Shown here: one piece after another, positions 31,929 to 41,863 of the stretch
Position numbering within the stretch: the first letter of the stretch is position 1
Layout: every line of letters begins with the position of its first letter
Source: an uncultured Colwellia sp.
GTDB taxonomy: Bacteria; Pseudomonadota; Gammaproteobacteria; Enterobacterales; Alteromonadaceae
Direction of reading: 5' to 3'
Assembly (NCBI GenBank): GCA_913049915.1
Contig: CAJWZC010000012.1
Coordinates: forward strand, 1-61,711
DNA length: 61,711 nt
Notes under the pieces: generated by a model
What the model saw: only the letters and a program-made list of their open reading frames with translations
Database searches by the model: none
What the model was told of the DNA's origin: nothing
Made by a program: the position numbers and the translations under genes

Positions 31929-32804
31929 TTACTTTGTTGGTAAATATTTTAAAGGATCAACTGACTTTCCTCGAAAGCGTATTTCAAAATGAAGCATTAC
32001 TTTACTGGCGTCACTATCTCCCATGGTAGAAATTACATCGCCTCTGTTAATTTGCTGCTGCTCTTTAACAAGAATACGATCATTGTGGGCATAAGCACTG
32101 AGGTAATCATCATTATGTTTTATAATAATGAGCTTACCATAGCCCCTAAGAGCATTACCTGCATAGACCACTTTACCTTTTGCCGCAGATCTAATGTTAA
32201 TACCACGACGGCCAGTAATATCAATTCCTTTATTACCTTGTACGCGATTAGAAAAATACTCAACAACTTTTCCTTTAACGGGCCATTGCCATCGACTAAT
32301 TTTTTGTGAGAATTTAGTCGATGGTTTTTCTGATTCTAAAATACTGTTTTGATATGATTTTTTTTCGCTTATATTTTCACCATACGCCTGCTTTTTAGTA
32401 GATGCAAGTGTATTTTTTTGACTGTTTTTATTGTTAGCAGTAGAGCTTTTAGTCGAATTATTATGTGGTGCCTTATGCTTAGTTGCTTTCGTTGATTTTT
32501 TAACTTTTGGTACAACTAAAATTAATTTTTGTCCGGGGTAAATTCGATAAGGAGATACAATACTATTTATCCGAGCTATATTTCTCACATCTGAATTCGA
32601 TCGCCAAGCAATAGAATATAGAGTTTCCCCTTTTTTAACAATATATTGTGAAGATTTAATGGTATCCCTAGTGCGCTCTCCTAATACACTATTACTGTAG
32701 ATATTTGAAACGGGTGCTGGGGTATTCCTATTGCTGCATGAAAAAAGAGTAATAGCGAATATGATGTAAAAAACTATGTATTTAACTACGCTAAATAAAC
32801 TCAT
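31929..32804 (-). CDS. nlpD: Lipoprotein NlpD with LysM and degenerate M23 domains
   Basis: Activator of cell-wall amidases at division in E. coli. The 291 residues show a lipobox at LFSC (Cys23), a LysM domain (YIVKKGETLYSIAWRSNSDVRNIARIN, about 54-98), a Lys/Ser/Asn-rich linker and an M23-type domain (about 175-288). The zinc-binding His of active M23 peptidases is absent at NKGIDI, as in non-catalytic NlpD/EnvC, so a regulatory rather than hydrolytic role is expected. The linker is unusually rich in Ser, Thr, Asn and Lys. rpoS follows 114 bp downstream. Confidence 0.93.
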   Translation of the reverse strand: MSLFSVVKYIVFYIIFAITLFSCSNRNTPAPVSNIYSNSVLGERTRDTIKSSQYIVKKGETLYSIAWRSNSDVRNIARINSIVSPYRIYPGQKLILVVPKVKKSTKATKHKAPHNNSTKSSTANNKNSQKNTLASTKKQAYGENISEKKSYQNSILESEKPSTKFSQKISRWQWPVKGKVVEYFSNRVQGNKGIDITGRRGINIRSAAKGKVVYAGNALRGYGKLIIIKHNDDYLSAYAHNDRILVKEQQQINRGDVISTMGDSDASKVMLHFEIRFRGKSVDPLKYLPTK

Positions 32805-32888
32805 AAAAATCCCCTTTGGGAAGATTTAATACTTTCCCCATACGGTACAACATACTAGTTATGCAAAAAAAACGAATAAAAACTCAAC

Positions 32889-33467
32889 TTATCGTAGAGA
32901 AAAATAGGCAACAATGATAGCAACAACAATGCCCCACCCTAAAACATCAACCCACTGACGTATCTTTTGCTCCATAGGACTACCTCCCCATTTAATAAGA
33001 CCTGCAACTAAGAAAAAACGCAGCCCTCGGCCTATTGCCGAAGCGATAAAAAAAGGTAGAAAAGCCATATGTAAAAAACCTGCACTTATGGTAAATAGCT
33101 TATAAGGTATTGGCGAAAAACCAGCGATAAAAACTACCCATACCCCCCACTCATTAAACCAACCAATAGCTATATTAAATCGCTCTTGATAACCAAAGTC
33201 TGTGATAAGGGGCTGAATCCAAGGTTCAAACATTAAATAGCCTAGCCAATAACCGACGGCTCCTCCTAAAATAGAAGCGACAGTGGTTAAACTAGCAAAA
33301 AACCATGCCTTTTCAGGCTTTGCTAATACCATAGGAGCAAGTAAAACATCAGGTGGGATAGGGAAAAATATCGACTCTGCAAAGGTAAGAGTAGCTAAAA
33401 AACGTGGCGCAAACTGATGTTCTGCCCAGCGTAAAGTCCACAGGTAAAGACTAGAAAAAATTTTCAC
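32889..33467 (-). CDS. yqaA: YqaA-family (DedA/SNARE-associated) membrane protein
   Basis: A 192-residue inner-membrane protein with a FFPIPPDVLLAPMVLA motif, GYWLGYL and FIAGFSPIPYKLFTISAG, which match the SNARE-associated/DedA superfamily YqaA. Family members are linked to membrane lipid or undecaprenyl phosphate transport, but YqaA has no firm function. It overlaps pcm by one base, in the surE-pcm-nlpD-rpoS cluster. Confidence 0.88.
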   Translation of the reverse strand: MKIFSSLYLWTLRWAEHQFAPRFLATLTFAESIFFPIPPDVLLAPMVLAKPEKAWFFASLTTVASILGGAVGYWLGYLMFEPWIQPLITDFGYQERFNIAIGWFNEWGVWVVFIAGFSPIPYKLFTISAGFLHMAFLPFFIASAIGRGLRFFLVAGLIKWGGSPMEQKIRQWVDVLGWGIVVAIIVAYFSLR

Positions 33468-34120
33468 TACAATAAATCTCCAGATACTAAAGGTACAAAG
33501 CGCACGGCTTCTACTTGTTGCTCTTTAAAAATATCACCCTGACGAGTAATTATTTTTAAAATTTGAGTTTGTTCTCCGACAGGGATAATTAAACGTCCCC
33601 CATCGGCTAGTTGGTCTAATAATGCAGGTGGTACACTTGAAGGAGCAGCAGTCACTATAATAGCTTCAAATGGCCCTTTACTTTGCCAGCCTAGCCAACC
33701 ATCACCGTGTTTCATCGCCACATTGTGTAATTCCATAGCACGTAAACAACGTTTTGCTTGCCACTGGAATGCTTTGATTCGCTCAACTGAAAAAACTTTA
33801 TCAGTTAACTGCGCTAAAATAGAGGTTTGATAACCCGAACCTGTACCTATTTCTAATATATTATCTGGGCGACCATTAGCTAATAATAACTCAGACATTT
33901 TAGCAACAATATATGGTTGTGAAATTGTTTGTCCTTGCCCAATAGGCAACGCTGTATTGTCATAAGCTTTATGTGCCAAAATTTCAGGCACAAATATATG
34001 TCGAGGTGAATGAGCGATGGCCTGTAATACTGCTGTATTACTTATCCCTTCACTTTTTAGTTTTTTCGCCAGCAACTCTCCACTGCGCTTTGACTTTCGC
34101 CCTATCCGACTAGATATCAT
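33467..34120 (-). CDS. pcm: Protein-L-isoaspartate O-methyltransferase
   Basis: Repairs isoaspartyl residues of aged proteins using S-adenosylmethionine. The S-adenosylmethionine motif I is [16 protein letters not shown] (about 90-105), with PRHIFVP and [13 protein letters not shown] upstream as family signatures. 217 residues; E. coli has 208. Between surE and yqaA; survival-related, as is neighbouring rpoS. Confidence 0.96.
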   Translation of the reverse strand: MISSRIGRKSKRSGELLAKKLKSEGISNTAVLQAIAHSPRHIFVPEILAHKAYDNTALPIGQGQTISQPYIVAKMSELLLANGRPDNILEIGTGSGYQTSILAQLTDKVFSVERIKAFQWQAKRCLRAMELHNVAMKHGDGWLGWQSKGPFEAIIVTAAPSSVPPALLDQLADGGRLIIPVGEQTQILKIITRQGDIFKEQQVEAVRFVPLVSGDLL

Positions 34121-34135
34121 AAGAATCCATCCAAT

Positions 34136-34891
34136 TTAATCTGATAAGTTGAGCTCTGACAGCCAACTTTTAATATTTTCGATACTACGGTGCGCTGTCA
34201 TATCAACTGTTAATGGTGTTACCGATGCATAGCCGTTGGCAACAGCATGGAAGTCAGTCCCCTCTCCCCCATCTAGCTCCTGCCCTAACGAGCCATACCA
34301 ATAAATATCACGTTGCCATGGGTCTTTCATTTTTTGCATACTTTCAGCTTTGTGGCGGTGGCCCAATCGAGTTACCTTTATTCCTTTAAGTTCCGCGAGG
34401 GGAATATCGGGTACATTAATATTTAAAATTTGATCTGCTGGTAATGGATGAGTACGCAGGCGTTGGATTATTTTTGCAGTTACAACCGCTGCTGTTTGAT
34501 AATGTTGCTCATTTTTACCCGCCAAAGATACCGCAATGGCAGGCATACCCATGTGTCGTCCTTCAGTTGCCGCGGCTACGGTACCAGAATATAAGGTATC
34601 ATCACCTAAATTAGCGCCTTTATTGATACCTGCAACAACTAAATCACAATCAGTAAAGAGCTGACTAATACCTAGGTGCACTGAATCTGTAGGTGTACCA
34701 TTAACAGAGATAAAACTATCGTGTAACTGTTCTGCCCTTAGTGGATTAAGTAATGTTAAAGAGTTGCTCGCACCACTACAATTTCGATCGGGAGCAACTA
34801 CATTTACCAAAAAGTGCTTAACGAGTTCATCAAAAAGGACTTTAATCCCTAAGGCGTGAACACCATCATCATTACTCAATAATATTTTCAT
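34136..34891 (-). CDS. surE: 5'/3'-nucleotidase SurE
   Basis: Phosphatase acting on nucleoside monophosphates and short polyphosphates. The metal-binding N-terminus [16 protein letters not shown] and [40 protein letters not shown] are conserved. Start at 34891 is preferred by family alignment (251 residues); the frame runs to an ATG at 34918 that would begin 3 bp after truD. Neither start has a strong ribosome site. Confidence 0.95.
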   Translation of the reverse strand: MKILLSNDDGVHALGIKVLFDELVKHFLVNVVAPDRNCSGASNSLTLLNPLRAEQLHDSFISVNGTPTDSVHLGISQLFTDCDLVVAGINKGANLGDDTLYSGTVAAATEGRHMGMPAIAVSLAGKNEQHYQTAAVVTAKIIQRLRTHPLPADQILNINVPDIPLAELKGIKVTRLGHRHKAESMQKMKDPWQRDIYWYGSLGQELDGGEGTDFHAVANGYASVTPLTVDMTAHRSIENIKSWLSELNLSD

Positions 34892-34921
34892 AGGACTTGC
34901 CAAGCTTTGCTCATCCATGAT

Positions 34922-36025
34922 TTATGCCAATTCCTGTTCATTAGGGGTTACAGTTACTTCTCTTTTATCAACACGCGTTGTCATATCCTGGTAATTCAAT
35001 AACTCACGTAAAACTGTCGTGGCATAGCTACCTGGCGGTAAAAAGAAACTAATTTTTACTGCGTTCTTCCCTTCATGAACTGAGCTTTCTGATGCTGACA
35101 ACAATTCCAAGTCGGTATCGCTAACCGTTAAACGAATACGACGTCGCTCTTGTTTTAAGCCAAAACGTGGTAAACCTTCGCAAAACTCTGGGTTTTTATC
35201 AGCTATGACTTGCTCTAATGCCAAGGGATCATTGCTAGTCATTAATTCACCAGCCCCCCACATAGTTGCAGTTATATCTAAATCTTTATCAATAAAACGC
35301 TGTTCAATAGCGCTATCTACTTCATCAAGGTGAAACACCGATTGTGTACCCGCCAGCATTAATACATCACCAACAGCCACTTTATCAAAACGTTGTTGCT
35401 GAATACGTTCATTGAGTACACTGTTAAAAATATGAGAGCGGGCTGCTGATAAGTAGATACCACGCTTTTTCTTATCTTTTATTTTTTGACCTGCAAACAA
35501 AGATAAAGCACGCTCAATGTTACCACCGCCAATACCAAAACGTTGTTCGCCAAAATAATTAGGTACCCCTTGTTCAACAATTTTTTGCCAGCGTTCAGTG
35601 AAGGCCTTGATTGCTGTCACTTCACGTAAAATAAGTTCGAAGCGGTTACCTGATAATGCACCTGTGCGTAATTTTTTATTGTGTCGTTTGTGTGACAGTA
35701 TTTCTACGCCTTCAATATTCAAATCATCTAAGTCATATTCTTGCTTACCTGGAACATGTACACCAAACCACTGCTCAGTAACCGCAAAGCGATCTTTTAA
35801 GCCAGCATAGGAAACAAGCTGTTCTTTTACGTTGAAATATTTAGCGAGCTCTCGAGCAACAAATAAGGTGTTAGCCCCTATTTTTCGAATATGTATAAAT
35901 AAATGCTCTCCTTCACCACAAGGCAAAAAGGGTAGTACTTCAACAACGGTAAAGTCACTTATTTGGCTACGTAATAAACCATTCGATTCTGGTTTTCCAT
36001 GAAAGTAGGCTTGTTCTGTTAGCAT
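34922..36025 (-). CDS. truD: tRNA pseudouridine(13) synthase TruD
   Basis: Makes pseudouridine at position 13 of tRNA-Glu. The catalytic aspartate is Asp78 in YAGLKDRFAVTEQ (E. coli Asp80). Also seen: NYFGEQRFGIGGGN and LSAARSHIFNSVLNERI. 367 residues, slightly longer than E. coli (349). Within the ispD-ispF-truD-surE-pcm run of tightly packed minus-strand genes. Confidence 0.96.
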   Translation of the reverse strand: MLTEQAYFHGKPESNGLLRSQISDFTVVEVLPFLPCGEGEHLFIHIRKIGANTLFVARELAKYFNVKEQLVSYAGLKDRFAVTEQWFGVHVPGKQEYDLDDLNIEGVEILSHKRHNKKLRTGALSGNRFELILREVTAIKAFTERWQKIVEQGVPNYFGEQRFGIGGGNIERALSLFAGQKIKDKKKRGIYLSAARSHIFNSVLNERIQQQRFDKVAVGDVLMLAGTQSVFHLDEVDSAIEQRFIDKDLDITATMWGAGELMTSNDPLALEQVIADKNPEFCEGLPRFGLKQERRRIRLTVSDTDLELLSASESSVHEGKNAVKISFFLPPGSYATTVLRELLNYQDMTTRVDKREVTVTPNEQELA

Positions 36026-36060
36026 GTTATTAATCTTCTTTTAATTCGGTAATGAGCTAG

Positions 36061-36552
36061 CTATAAAGACAAAGGTTGCTCTATCGCTATTAATAAGACG
36101 ACAGCATGTACTGCTACCCCTTCTTTTCGTCCGGTATATCCTAGTTGTTCAGTGGTGGTAGCTTTAACATTGACTTGATCAATGTTTGTTTTTAAGTCTT
36201 CACTTAAACAAGTACGCATCGATAATAAATGAGGAGCCATTTTGGGTGCTTGTGCTACTACCGTAATGTCTGCATTTCCTAGTTGAAAACCTTTATTTGT
36301 CATTAACGAAACTACATGACGCAATAAAATTCGACTAGAAATATTTTCATATTGGCCATCGGTATCAGGAAAATGATTGCCTATATCAGCTAAACACAAA
36401 GCACCTAAAATAGCGTCACAAAGCGCATGAATAGCAACATCGCCATCTGAATGAGCAATAAACCCCTGTTCAAACGGTATATCTACACCACCGAGCACTA
36501 AAGGCCCTTCGCCACCAAATTTATGTACATCAAAACCATGACCGATACGCAT
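36061..36552 (-). CDS. ispF: 2-C-methyl-D-erythritol 2,4-cyclodiphosphate synthase
   Basis: Fifth step of the MEP pathway. Zinc ligands Asp8, His10 and His42 are in place ([25 protein letters not shown]). 163 residues, normal. Only 9 bp separate it from ispD upstream, so the two successive pathway enzymes are co-expressed. Confidence 0.97.
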   Translation of the reverse strand: MRIGHGFDVHKFGGEGPLVLGGVDIPFEQGFIAHSDGDVAIHALCDAILGALCLADIGNHFPDTDGQYENISSRILLRHVVSLMTNKGFQLGNADITVVAQAPKMAPHLLSMRTCLSEDLKTNIDQVNVKATTTEQLGYTGRKEGVAVHAVVLLIAIEQPLSL

Positions 36553-36561
36553 TTTATTGTC

Positions 36562-37290
36562 CTAGTTATTTGCTTGCTTATTTAAATAAAATTCAGCTAA
36601 TGCTAAATCATTAGGATGTGTTATTTTTATATTTTCACTACTTGCTGACACTAATAAACTAGGTAAGTTAGCATGTTCAATGGCTGAAGCTTCATCGGTT
36701 ATCTTTAAGCCCTTTACTAGAGCCTGTTCTATAGCAAACGTGAGTTCACCTGTTTTATATAACTGTGGTGTCAACGCGTGCCATAACTGCTCTCGTTCTA
36801 TAGTACTCTCTATCGAACTACTATCGCCTTTGACATTATCTTTAGAAGATATACTACGTTTCATGGTATCTCGAACCGGTGTCGCTAATATTCCGCCCTG
36901 ATCATTCGTTAAACATTGATTAATTAACTTATCGATATCTTCAAGACTGACACAAGGACGCGCCGCATCATGGACTAATACCCAAGGATACTTTTTCTCA
37001 TCGACTGCTTTTAAGCCATTGAGTACAGAGTTAACTCGCTCAATGCCGCCGTTTACAGGAATAATATCTTTATGATGCGCTAATTGAGATTCTGCAAAGT
37101 ATTGATCATCGTCTCCTAAAGCAATAATGACTTGCTTGATTAACGGGTGACTTAACAACCTTGTTACTGTATGTGATAAAATAGTTTCATTATTGATACA
37201 GAGATATTGTTTGGGACAATTTGCTTGCATACGTTTTCCCACACCTGCTGCGGGTACAATAACAATGAACTTTAGTACTGACTCCATCAA
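36562..37290 (-). CDS. ispD: 2-C-methyl-D-erythritol 4-phosphate cytidylyltransferase
   Basis: Third MEP step: transfers CMP to methylerythritol phosphate. The nucleotidyltransferase motif VPAAGVGKRMQANCPKQYL (about 12-30), VHDAARPCV and the C-terminal ITDEASAIE are conserved. 242 residues. Between ftsB and ispF as in most gammaproteobacteria. Confidence 0.96.
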   Translation of the reverse strand: MMESVLKFIVIVPAAGVGKRMQANCPKQYLCINNETILSHTVTRLLSHPLIKQVIIALGDDDQYFAESQLAHHKDIIPVNGGIERVNSVLNGLKAVDEKKYPWVLVHDAARPCVSLEDIDKLINQCLTNDQGGILATPVRDTMKRSISSKDNVKGDSSSIESTIEREQLWHALTPQLYKTGELTFAIEQALVKGLKITDEASAIEHANLPSLLVSASSENIKITHPNDLALAEFYLNKQANN

Positions 37291-37310
37291 GAAGTTACCT
37301 TGCTTTTCAT

Positions 37311-37610
37311 CTAATTATTTACATTACGTGTATTACTTTCTTTAGGGATAAGACGGAAAAATGTTTCATTGTCTTTGATCATACCTAACTCATTTCGAGC
37401 ACGTTCTTCAATCGCTTCAAGTCCTAATTTCAAATCATCCGTGTCAGCAAAAAGTAACTTGTTTCGTTGCTGTAACTTTTCATTTGCACTTTGCTGGCGC
37501 ACAACATTTTCTATCAGCACAAGATAATCAGGCACACTATTTTTACCAAACCAAAGTCGGTATTGAAGTAAAATTAATAGAATCAGCAAAATTGCTGTGA
37601 ATACGCGCAT
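37311..37610 (-). CDS. ftsB: Cell division protein FtsB
   Basis: A 99-residue bitopic membrane protein of the FtsQLB division complex. One N-terminal membrane helix (residues 4-20, FTAILLILLILLQYRLWFG), then a heptad-like coiled coil (VRQQSANEKLQQRNKLLFADTDDLK) and the conserved EERARNELGMIK. Directly upstream of ispD, the usual order. Confidence 0.94.
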   Translation of the reverse strand: MRVFTAILLILLILLQYRLWFGKNSVPDYLVLIENVVRQQSANEKLQQRNKLLFADTDDLKLGLEAIEERARNELGMIKDNETFFRLIPKESNTRNVNN

Positions 37611-37688
37611 GACAACCTAACTAATAAATAATGCAAAGTGTAAAATAAACGAGATAATTACCTTCATTATACCTATCTATGGGCAGAG

Positions 37689-38351
37689 TTATATAGCTAA
37701 CGGTTTTTTGAAGTTTTTCCAATTAATAGAGCAAGATAGTAACAATTCTCTCAGTGTTGGAATAATAGGGATTTGCTTATTATTACCTTGCCAGCAATGA
37801 CCAGTACAGGCTGAGATCATTATTTTTTTATTGGGTTGAAGCAGACGTTTGTTTACTGGCTGTTTAATATTTAAACATTCATCTGTGGTTAACGAAAACC
37901 AACCACCAACATTAGTTCTTATCCTCTGCTTATCAATATCGATACGAACGATACAATCAATAATAATGTGATCGACTAACAACACAGGAACAACAAGGCC
38001 AACATAGATGTCCTCTTGTAAATACCAGTTAATTGTATTAGCCAATTCTTGCTTAGCTGCCTGAGCTATTTCTTTACGAAGCCAAGGCATATTTTTACTT
38101 TGCTTAGCTGACCAACTGGCGTTATGAGTGTCCAACAGCAGTGGTGATTGTCCAAGTTCGATGACGCGTATCATAGCATGTGCAGTAAGGGTTATGTAGT
38201 AAGATAGACTTTCTAATCTAGCCTGTACAGCCTGAGTACTTACAAAATCTCCTTTAGCAATAATACTAATTTCTCGCTGATAAAGGCCATTACAAAGTTC
38301 GGCAAAATCACCTGTATCAGTATGTATTTGCCAAAGATTAGATTGCGACAT
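37689..38351 (-). CDS. Conserved hypothetical protein, 220 residues
   Basis: I do not recognise this family. The protein is soluble, with no signal peptide, rich in Ile, Leu and Gln, with a C-terminal CTGHCWQGN segment (two Cys, near 182-186) and an IPTLRELLLSCSINW motif near 198. It lies 33 bp downstream of a KAS III gene on the same strand, so the two are probably co-transcribed and could be functionally linked. Codon use and composition match its neighbours. Confidence 0.7.
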   Translation of the reverse strand: MSQSNLWQIHTDTGDFAELCNGLYQREISIIAKGDFVSTQAVQARLESLSYYITLTAHAMIRVIELGQSPLLLDTHNASWSAKQSKNMPWLRKEIAQAAKQELANTINWYLQEDIYVGLVVPVLLVDHIIIDCIVRIDIDKQRIRTNVGGWFSLTTDECLNIKQPVNKRLLQPNKKIMISACTGHCWQGNNKQIPIIPTLRELLLSCSINWKNFKKPLAI

Positions 38352-38384
38352 CTTACATAAGCCTTATTTTAAACAACAGCTATT

Positions 38385-39503
38385 TTAGACATATTCCAAT
38401 AATAAACAACACGCTGAGTAACCGGCACCAAAAGAGCATAAGACACTCTTATCTCCGGACACTAAGCCCTGTTTATTTTTGTGTAAAGCGATAATACAGC
38501 CTGCTGAACTCGTATTAGCATATTCATCTAATATAATAGGGGCTTCATTGCTATCAGGCTCTCTTCCAAGTACTTTTTTAGCGATAAAATTATTCATATT
38601 AATATTAGCCTGATGTAAATATAATCGCTTAATATCATCAGCACCTAAGTCCATTTTTTCCATTTCACTGGTAATTAACTGAGAGACCATAGGTAATACT
38701 TCTTTAAAAACTTTTCGTCCCTGCTGGATAAAAAGCTTATCGACATCATCAGTATTTTCTGGACTACAGTTATTCATATAACCAATATTACTGCGAATAT
38801 TATTTGAGAAGCTGGTCATCGGTTGTTCACTGATGATTTTAAAAACATGCTCGGCATTGGCTGTACTTTCATCTTCAATGATAGAAGCCGTTGCTACATC
38901 ACCAAAAATAAAATGGCTATCTCTATCTCGGTAATTAATTTGTGGTGATAATATTTCAGGGTTAATTACCAATACTGTTTTAGCTGTACCACTTCTAATA
39001 GCATTAGCTGCATTAATAATGCCAAAGGTCGCAGCAGAACAAGCAACCAACATGTCAAAACCCCAACCACTACAACCAAGGGCATGTTGTATTTCAATCG
39101 CCATCGCTGGATATGAACGCTGTGTATAAGCACAAGAAACAATAATAAGATCAATATCCGCAGGCGTTTTATTAGCCGCTAACATCGCTTCTTTAGCTGC
39201 AGCGACACCTATTTCAGCCTGCATTGACAATTCGTCATTACTACGCTCTTTATAGCGTGGTGACATAACATCAACATTTAGAATGTTATCTTTTTCCATG
39301 ACATAGCGACTTTTAATACCCGAAGCTTTTTCAATAAAACTACTATTTGAAGGAGATAACGCGATTACTTTGCCATCTTCAATAGCCTGACTATTGATCA
39401 GATTAAATTTCTCTACATATTTGTTAAAACATTGTACTAACTCATCATTGGAGATGCTCTGCATTGGAGTGTACAAACCAGTTCCACTAATCACTACGGA
39501 CAT
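38385..39503 (-). CDS. Beta-ketoacyl-ACP synthase III family enzyme
   Basis: Thiolase-fold condensing enzyme of 372 residues, longer than E. coli FabH (317). The triad is Cys155 (LVACSAATFG), His297 (YLHQANINMN) and Asn330 (EYANTSSAG). The long form with an MSVVISGTGLYTP N-terminus resembles secondary KAS III proteins that load longer or degradation-derived acyl chains in pseudomonads, rather than primary FabH. A FadR-like operator lies about 70 bp upstream, supporting fatty-acid control. Not in a fab cluster, consistent with an auxiliary role. Confidence 0.88.
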   Translation of the reverse strand: MSVVISGTGLYTPMQSISNDELVQCFNKYVEKFNLINSQAIEDGKVIALSPSNSSFIEKASGIKSRYVMEKDNILNVDVMSPRYKERSNDELSMQAEIGVAAAKEAMLAANKTPADIDLIIVSCAYTQRSYPAMAIEIQHALGCSGWGFDMLVACSAATFGIINAANAIRSGTAKTVLVINPEILSPQINYRDRDSHFIFGDVATASIIEDESTANAEHVFKIISEQPMTSFSNNIRSNIGYMNNCSPENTDDVDKLFIQQGRKVFKEVLPMVSQLITSEMEKMDLGADDIKRLYLHQANINMNNFIAKKVLGREPDSNEAPIILDEYANTSSAGCIIALHKNKQGLVSGDKSVLCSFGAGYSACCLLLEYV

Positions 39504-39572
39504 AATCGGTCTCTTTAAATAAGGGGTAATGCCATTGTGATTTAACTGACAACGACGTATTTAAAGCAAGTA

Positions 39573-39589
39573 TACTGGTATGACCATAC
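39573..39589. promoter_or_regulatory. FadR-like operator upstream of the KAS III gene
   Basis: tactggtatgaccatac is a near-palindrome whose core CTGGTATGACCA closely matches E. coli FadR sites such as that of fadB (CTGGTACGACCAG). FadR represses fatty-acid degradation genes and activates synthesis genes. Confidence 0.55.
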
Positions 39590-39744
39590 CATTACCACAA
39601 ACGTAGATAATGGCGTAAACCTTTCAAAAGTATTATTCTACTTGCCTGTTTATAATAGTAATACTACACTAGAATACCATCATATAAATTTTATTTACTT
39701 GGAAAACTCAATTGTTCCAAGGAAGTAATTATCGCAATAAACGT

Positions 39745-40776
39745 CTATCTCTCGGTATTCCAACTGAAAAAAGAGGCGCTTAATACTAAGAAAATACAAC
39801 TCATCAGTAATAAAACATTAATATGTAAGCTAATATCACTCAGTGTGGCCCCTTCCGTAATAACTGCTCTTGCACCCTTAACTAAATGGGTTAAAGGCAT
39901 AAAGTTTGCCAGTACTTTTAAGCCATTAGGTGCACCTTCTAAACTGAACCAAACACTTGAAAGCATCATCATAGGCCAGGATGTTAAATTCAATAGCCCG
40001 CCAATAAGCTCTTCGCTTTTGCTTCGACTTGCCACGAGTAATCCTAGACTAATTAAACAAAAAGCTCCTAATACGCCAATAATGAACAGATCGAGATAAC
40101 TTCCCAGCATAAAAAAGTCGAAAAATACATTACAACCACAATAAACCACCGTTGACATAAACATCACAATGAATAACCGTGAGAATAATTGTGCAGAAAT
40201 AAATTCAAATGAAGATAATGGTGTTGCTTTTAAACGTTTTAATACTGAGTTTTTTCGATATCTCACAATGACATAACCAACACCAAATAGGCAACTGAAC
40301 ATCATATTCATACCCAGTATACCCGGTAAAACCCAATCAACGTAACGGATGCTTTTACCGCTGCTTTGTAAACGAGTAAAGCCTGACTTCGCCTCAAGCG
40401 ATTGACCGAGAAATATTTTTTCAACTAAATAACTTTTTGGTGACTCTTCATTAACCCAATAATGTTGAGTATTATAATCCACTAACAAATCAAGACTGTG
40501 CTGGCTAATTTTCTGTTTAGCGGTATTAAGATCACTATACTCAATAAAATCAATAAAACGTAATTGCCTAAGTGTTATTTGTGCTGCACTTTCATTTTGT
40601 CCTTGCTCAATAAGTAAACCAATTTTATAGGCTGGACGCCCATCCCCCGAAAAGATAAACGAAAATCCGACTAATAATAAAACAGGAAATATTAAGTTCC
40701 AGCCAAGCGCAGATCTATCACGAAAAAATTCAATATTTCGTGCTTTAAATACCGCAAAAAAACGTTTGAAAATCAT
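39745..40776 (-). CDS. ABC-2 type transporter permease
   Basis: A 343-residue inner-membrane permease with an N-terminal helix (about 25-42), a large soluble loop (about 45-160) and five further helices (160-340). The N-terminal arrangement matches the ABC-2 family of exporters. The companion ATPase is encoded 31 bp upstream on the same strand. Substrate unknown; drug or lipid export is typical but not shown. Confidence 0.9.
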   Translation of the reverse strand: MIFKRFFAVFKARNIEFFRDRSALGWNLIFPVLLLVGFSFIFSGDGRPAYKIGLLIEQGQNESAAQITLRQLRFIDFIEYSDLNTAKQKISQHSLDLLVDYNTQHYWVNEESPKSYLVEKIFLGQSLEAKSGFTRLQSSGKSIRYVDWVLPGILGMNMMFSCLFGVGYVIVRYRKNSVLKRLKATPLSSFEFISAQLFSRLFIVMFMSTVVYCGCNVFFDFFMLGSYLDLFIIGVLGAFCLISLGLLVASRSKSEELIGGLLNLTSWPMMMLSSVWFSLEGAPNGLKVLANFMPLTHLVKGARAVITEGATLSDISLHINVLLLMSCIFLVLSASFFSWNTER

Positions 40777-40807
40777 ATTACTTCCTCAAATATAAAGTAC
40801 ACTCAAG

Positions 40808-41689
40808 CTATGCTTGTAATGAATGACCTGTTAGCTTCATAAATAAGTCATCGAGATTAGCTGACTTGACATGTAAGCCTTCAAGAGAGACGCTATGTCT
40901 CATCAAGAGGCTCAACGTTTGTTCTACGTTTTTACTGGTTATTTCAATACGATCAGTTAATTTCTTCCAACCATGCTCTTTAACCAGCTCATTTGAAACC
41001 TGCGCCAGAGGTAAGTAGATAAAAACATCTTCAAAATTTTTCGATAGTAGTTGGTGAGGCGTACCCGCTGCAATTATTTTACCTTGATCCATAATGACAA
41101 TATCGTCGCAAAGCTGCTCTGCTTCATCCATATAATGGGTCGTTAAAATAACCGTTTTATTTTGCGCTTTAATATTTGTAATCAGTTGCCAAAAATTTCG
41201 ACGGGCATGGGGATCTAACCCTGTTGTTGGCTCGTCAAGAAAGATAATTTTAGGATCATTTATCAACGCCAAAGCAAGCAGCAGTCGTTGTCTTTGCCCA
41301 CCCGATAATAAGCGATTATTACGGTCTAAAAACTCACCTAAATCACATAATTCGACTAATTGTGCTTGTGATAATGTATTTTGATAAAAGGAAGCAAATA
41401 AGTTGAGTGTTTCTTTAACCGTTAAATAATCTTGTAAGGCAGTATGCTGAAATTGAATACCTATTTGCTGAGATATCTGACTATCTACCTGCTGCCCTTG
41501 ATAAAGCACATGCCCTGATGTCGGGCTTATAATACCTTCCATAATTTCAATGGTAGTCGTTTTCCCTGCGCCATTAGGTCCAAGTAATCCAAAACAATGC
41601 CCTTGGTGTACTTCAAAACTCACATTATCAACTGCGCAGAGATCTTTATAATTTTTGCAAAGTGACTGTACGCTTACCGCTGCATTCAT
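40808..41689 (-). CDS. ABC transporter ATP-binding protein
   Basis: A 293-residue ATPase with Walker A GPNGAGKTT (37-45), signature LSGGQRQR (128-135), Walker B IIFLDEP and a D-loop GLDPHARR, followed by a ~75-residue C-terminal extension typical of CcmA-like drug/antibiotic exporter ATPases. Drives the adjacent ABC-2 permease. It is divergent from the Fur-boxed small ORFs, with 174 bp between. Confidence 0.93.
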   Translation of the reverse strand: MNAAVSVQSLCKNYKDLCAVDNVSFEVHQGHCFGLLGPNGAGKTTTIEIMEGIISPTSGHVLYQGQQVDSQISQQIGIQFQHTALQDYLTVKETLNLFASFYQNTLSQAQLVELCDLGEFLDRNNRLLSGGQRQRLLLALALINDPKIIFLDEPTTGLDPHARRNFWQLITNIKAQNKTVILTTHYMDEAEQLCDDIVIMDQGKIIAAGTPHQLLSKNFEDVFIYLPLAQVSNELVKEHGWKKLTDRIEITSKNVEQTLSLLMRHSVSLEGLHVKSANLDDLFMKLTGHSLQA

Positions 41690-41795
41690 ATACTCATCCT
41701 ATACTATTCAATATCGACATTTAGTGTACTGATTAATGACCACAAGTAATACAAAATAACATTCACTTTCATTTTCTTTATAAAAAACATTTATT

Positions 41796-41814
41796 GATAA
41801 TGATTATCATTTGC
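41796..41814. promoter_or_regulatory. Fur box (iron operator)
   Basis: gataatgattatcatttgc matches the 19-bp Fur consensus GATAATGATTATCATTATC at 16 positions. It overlaps the -35 hexamer of the promoter for the downstream small ORFs, the classic arrangement for iron repression. Its distance from the divergent ABC genes (about 107 bp) leaves control of those open. Confidence 0.88.
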
Positions 41815-41839
41815 ATTAGGGTTATTCTTTGTTTATACT
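41811..41839 (+). promoter_or_regulatory. Sigma-70 promoter for the Fur-controlled small ORFs
   Basis: TTGCAT (41811-41816) and TATACT (41834-41839) are spaced by exactly 17 bases and start 25 bp before the ORF at 41864. The -35 overlaps the Fur box. Confidence 0.75.
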
Positions 41840-41863
41840 TAATAAAAATATAGGGGAGGAGAT

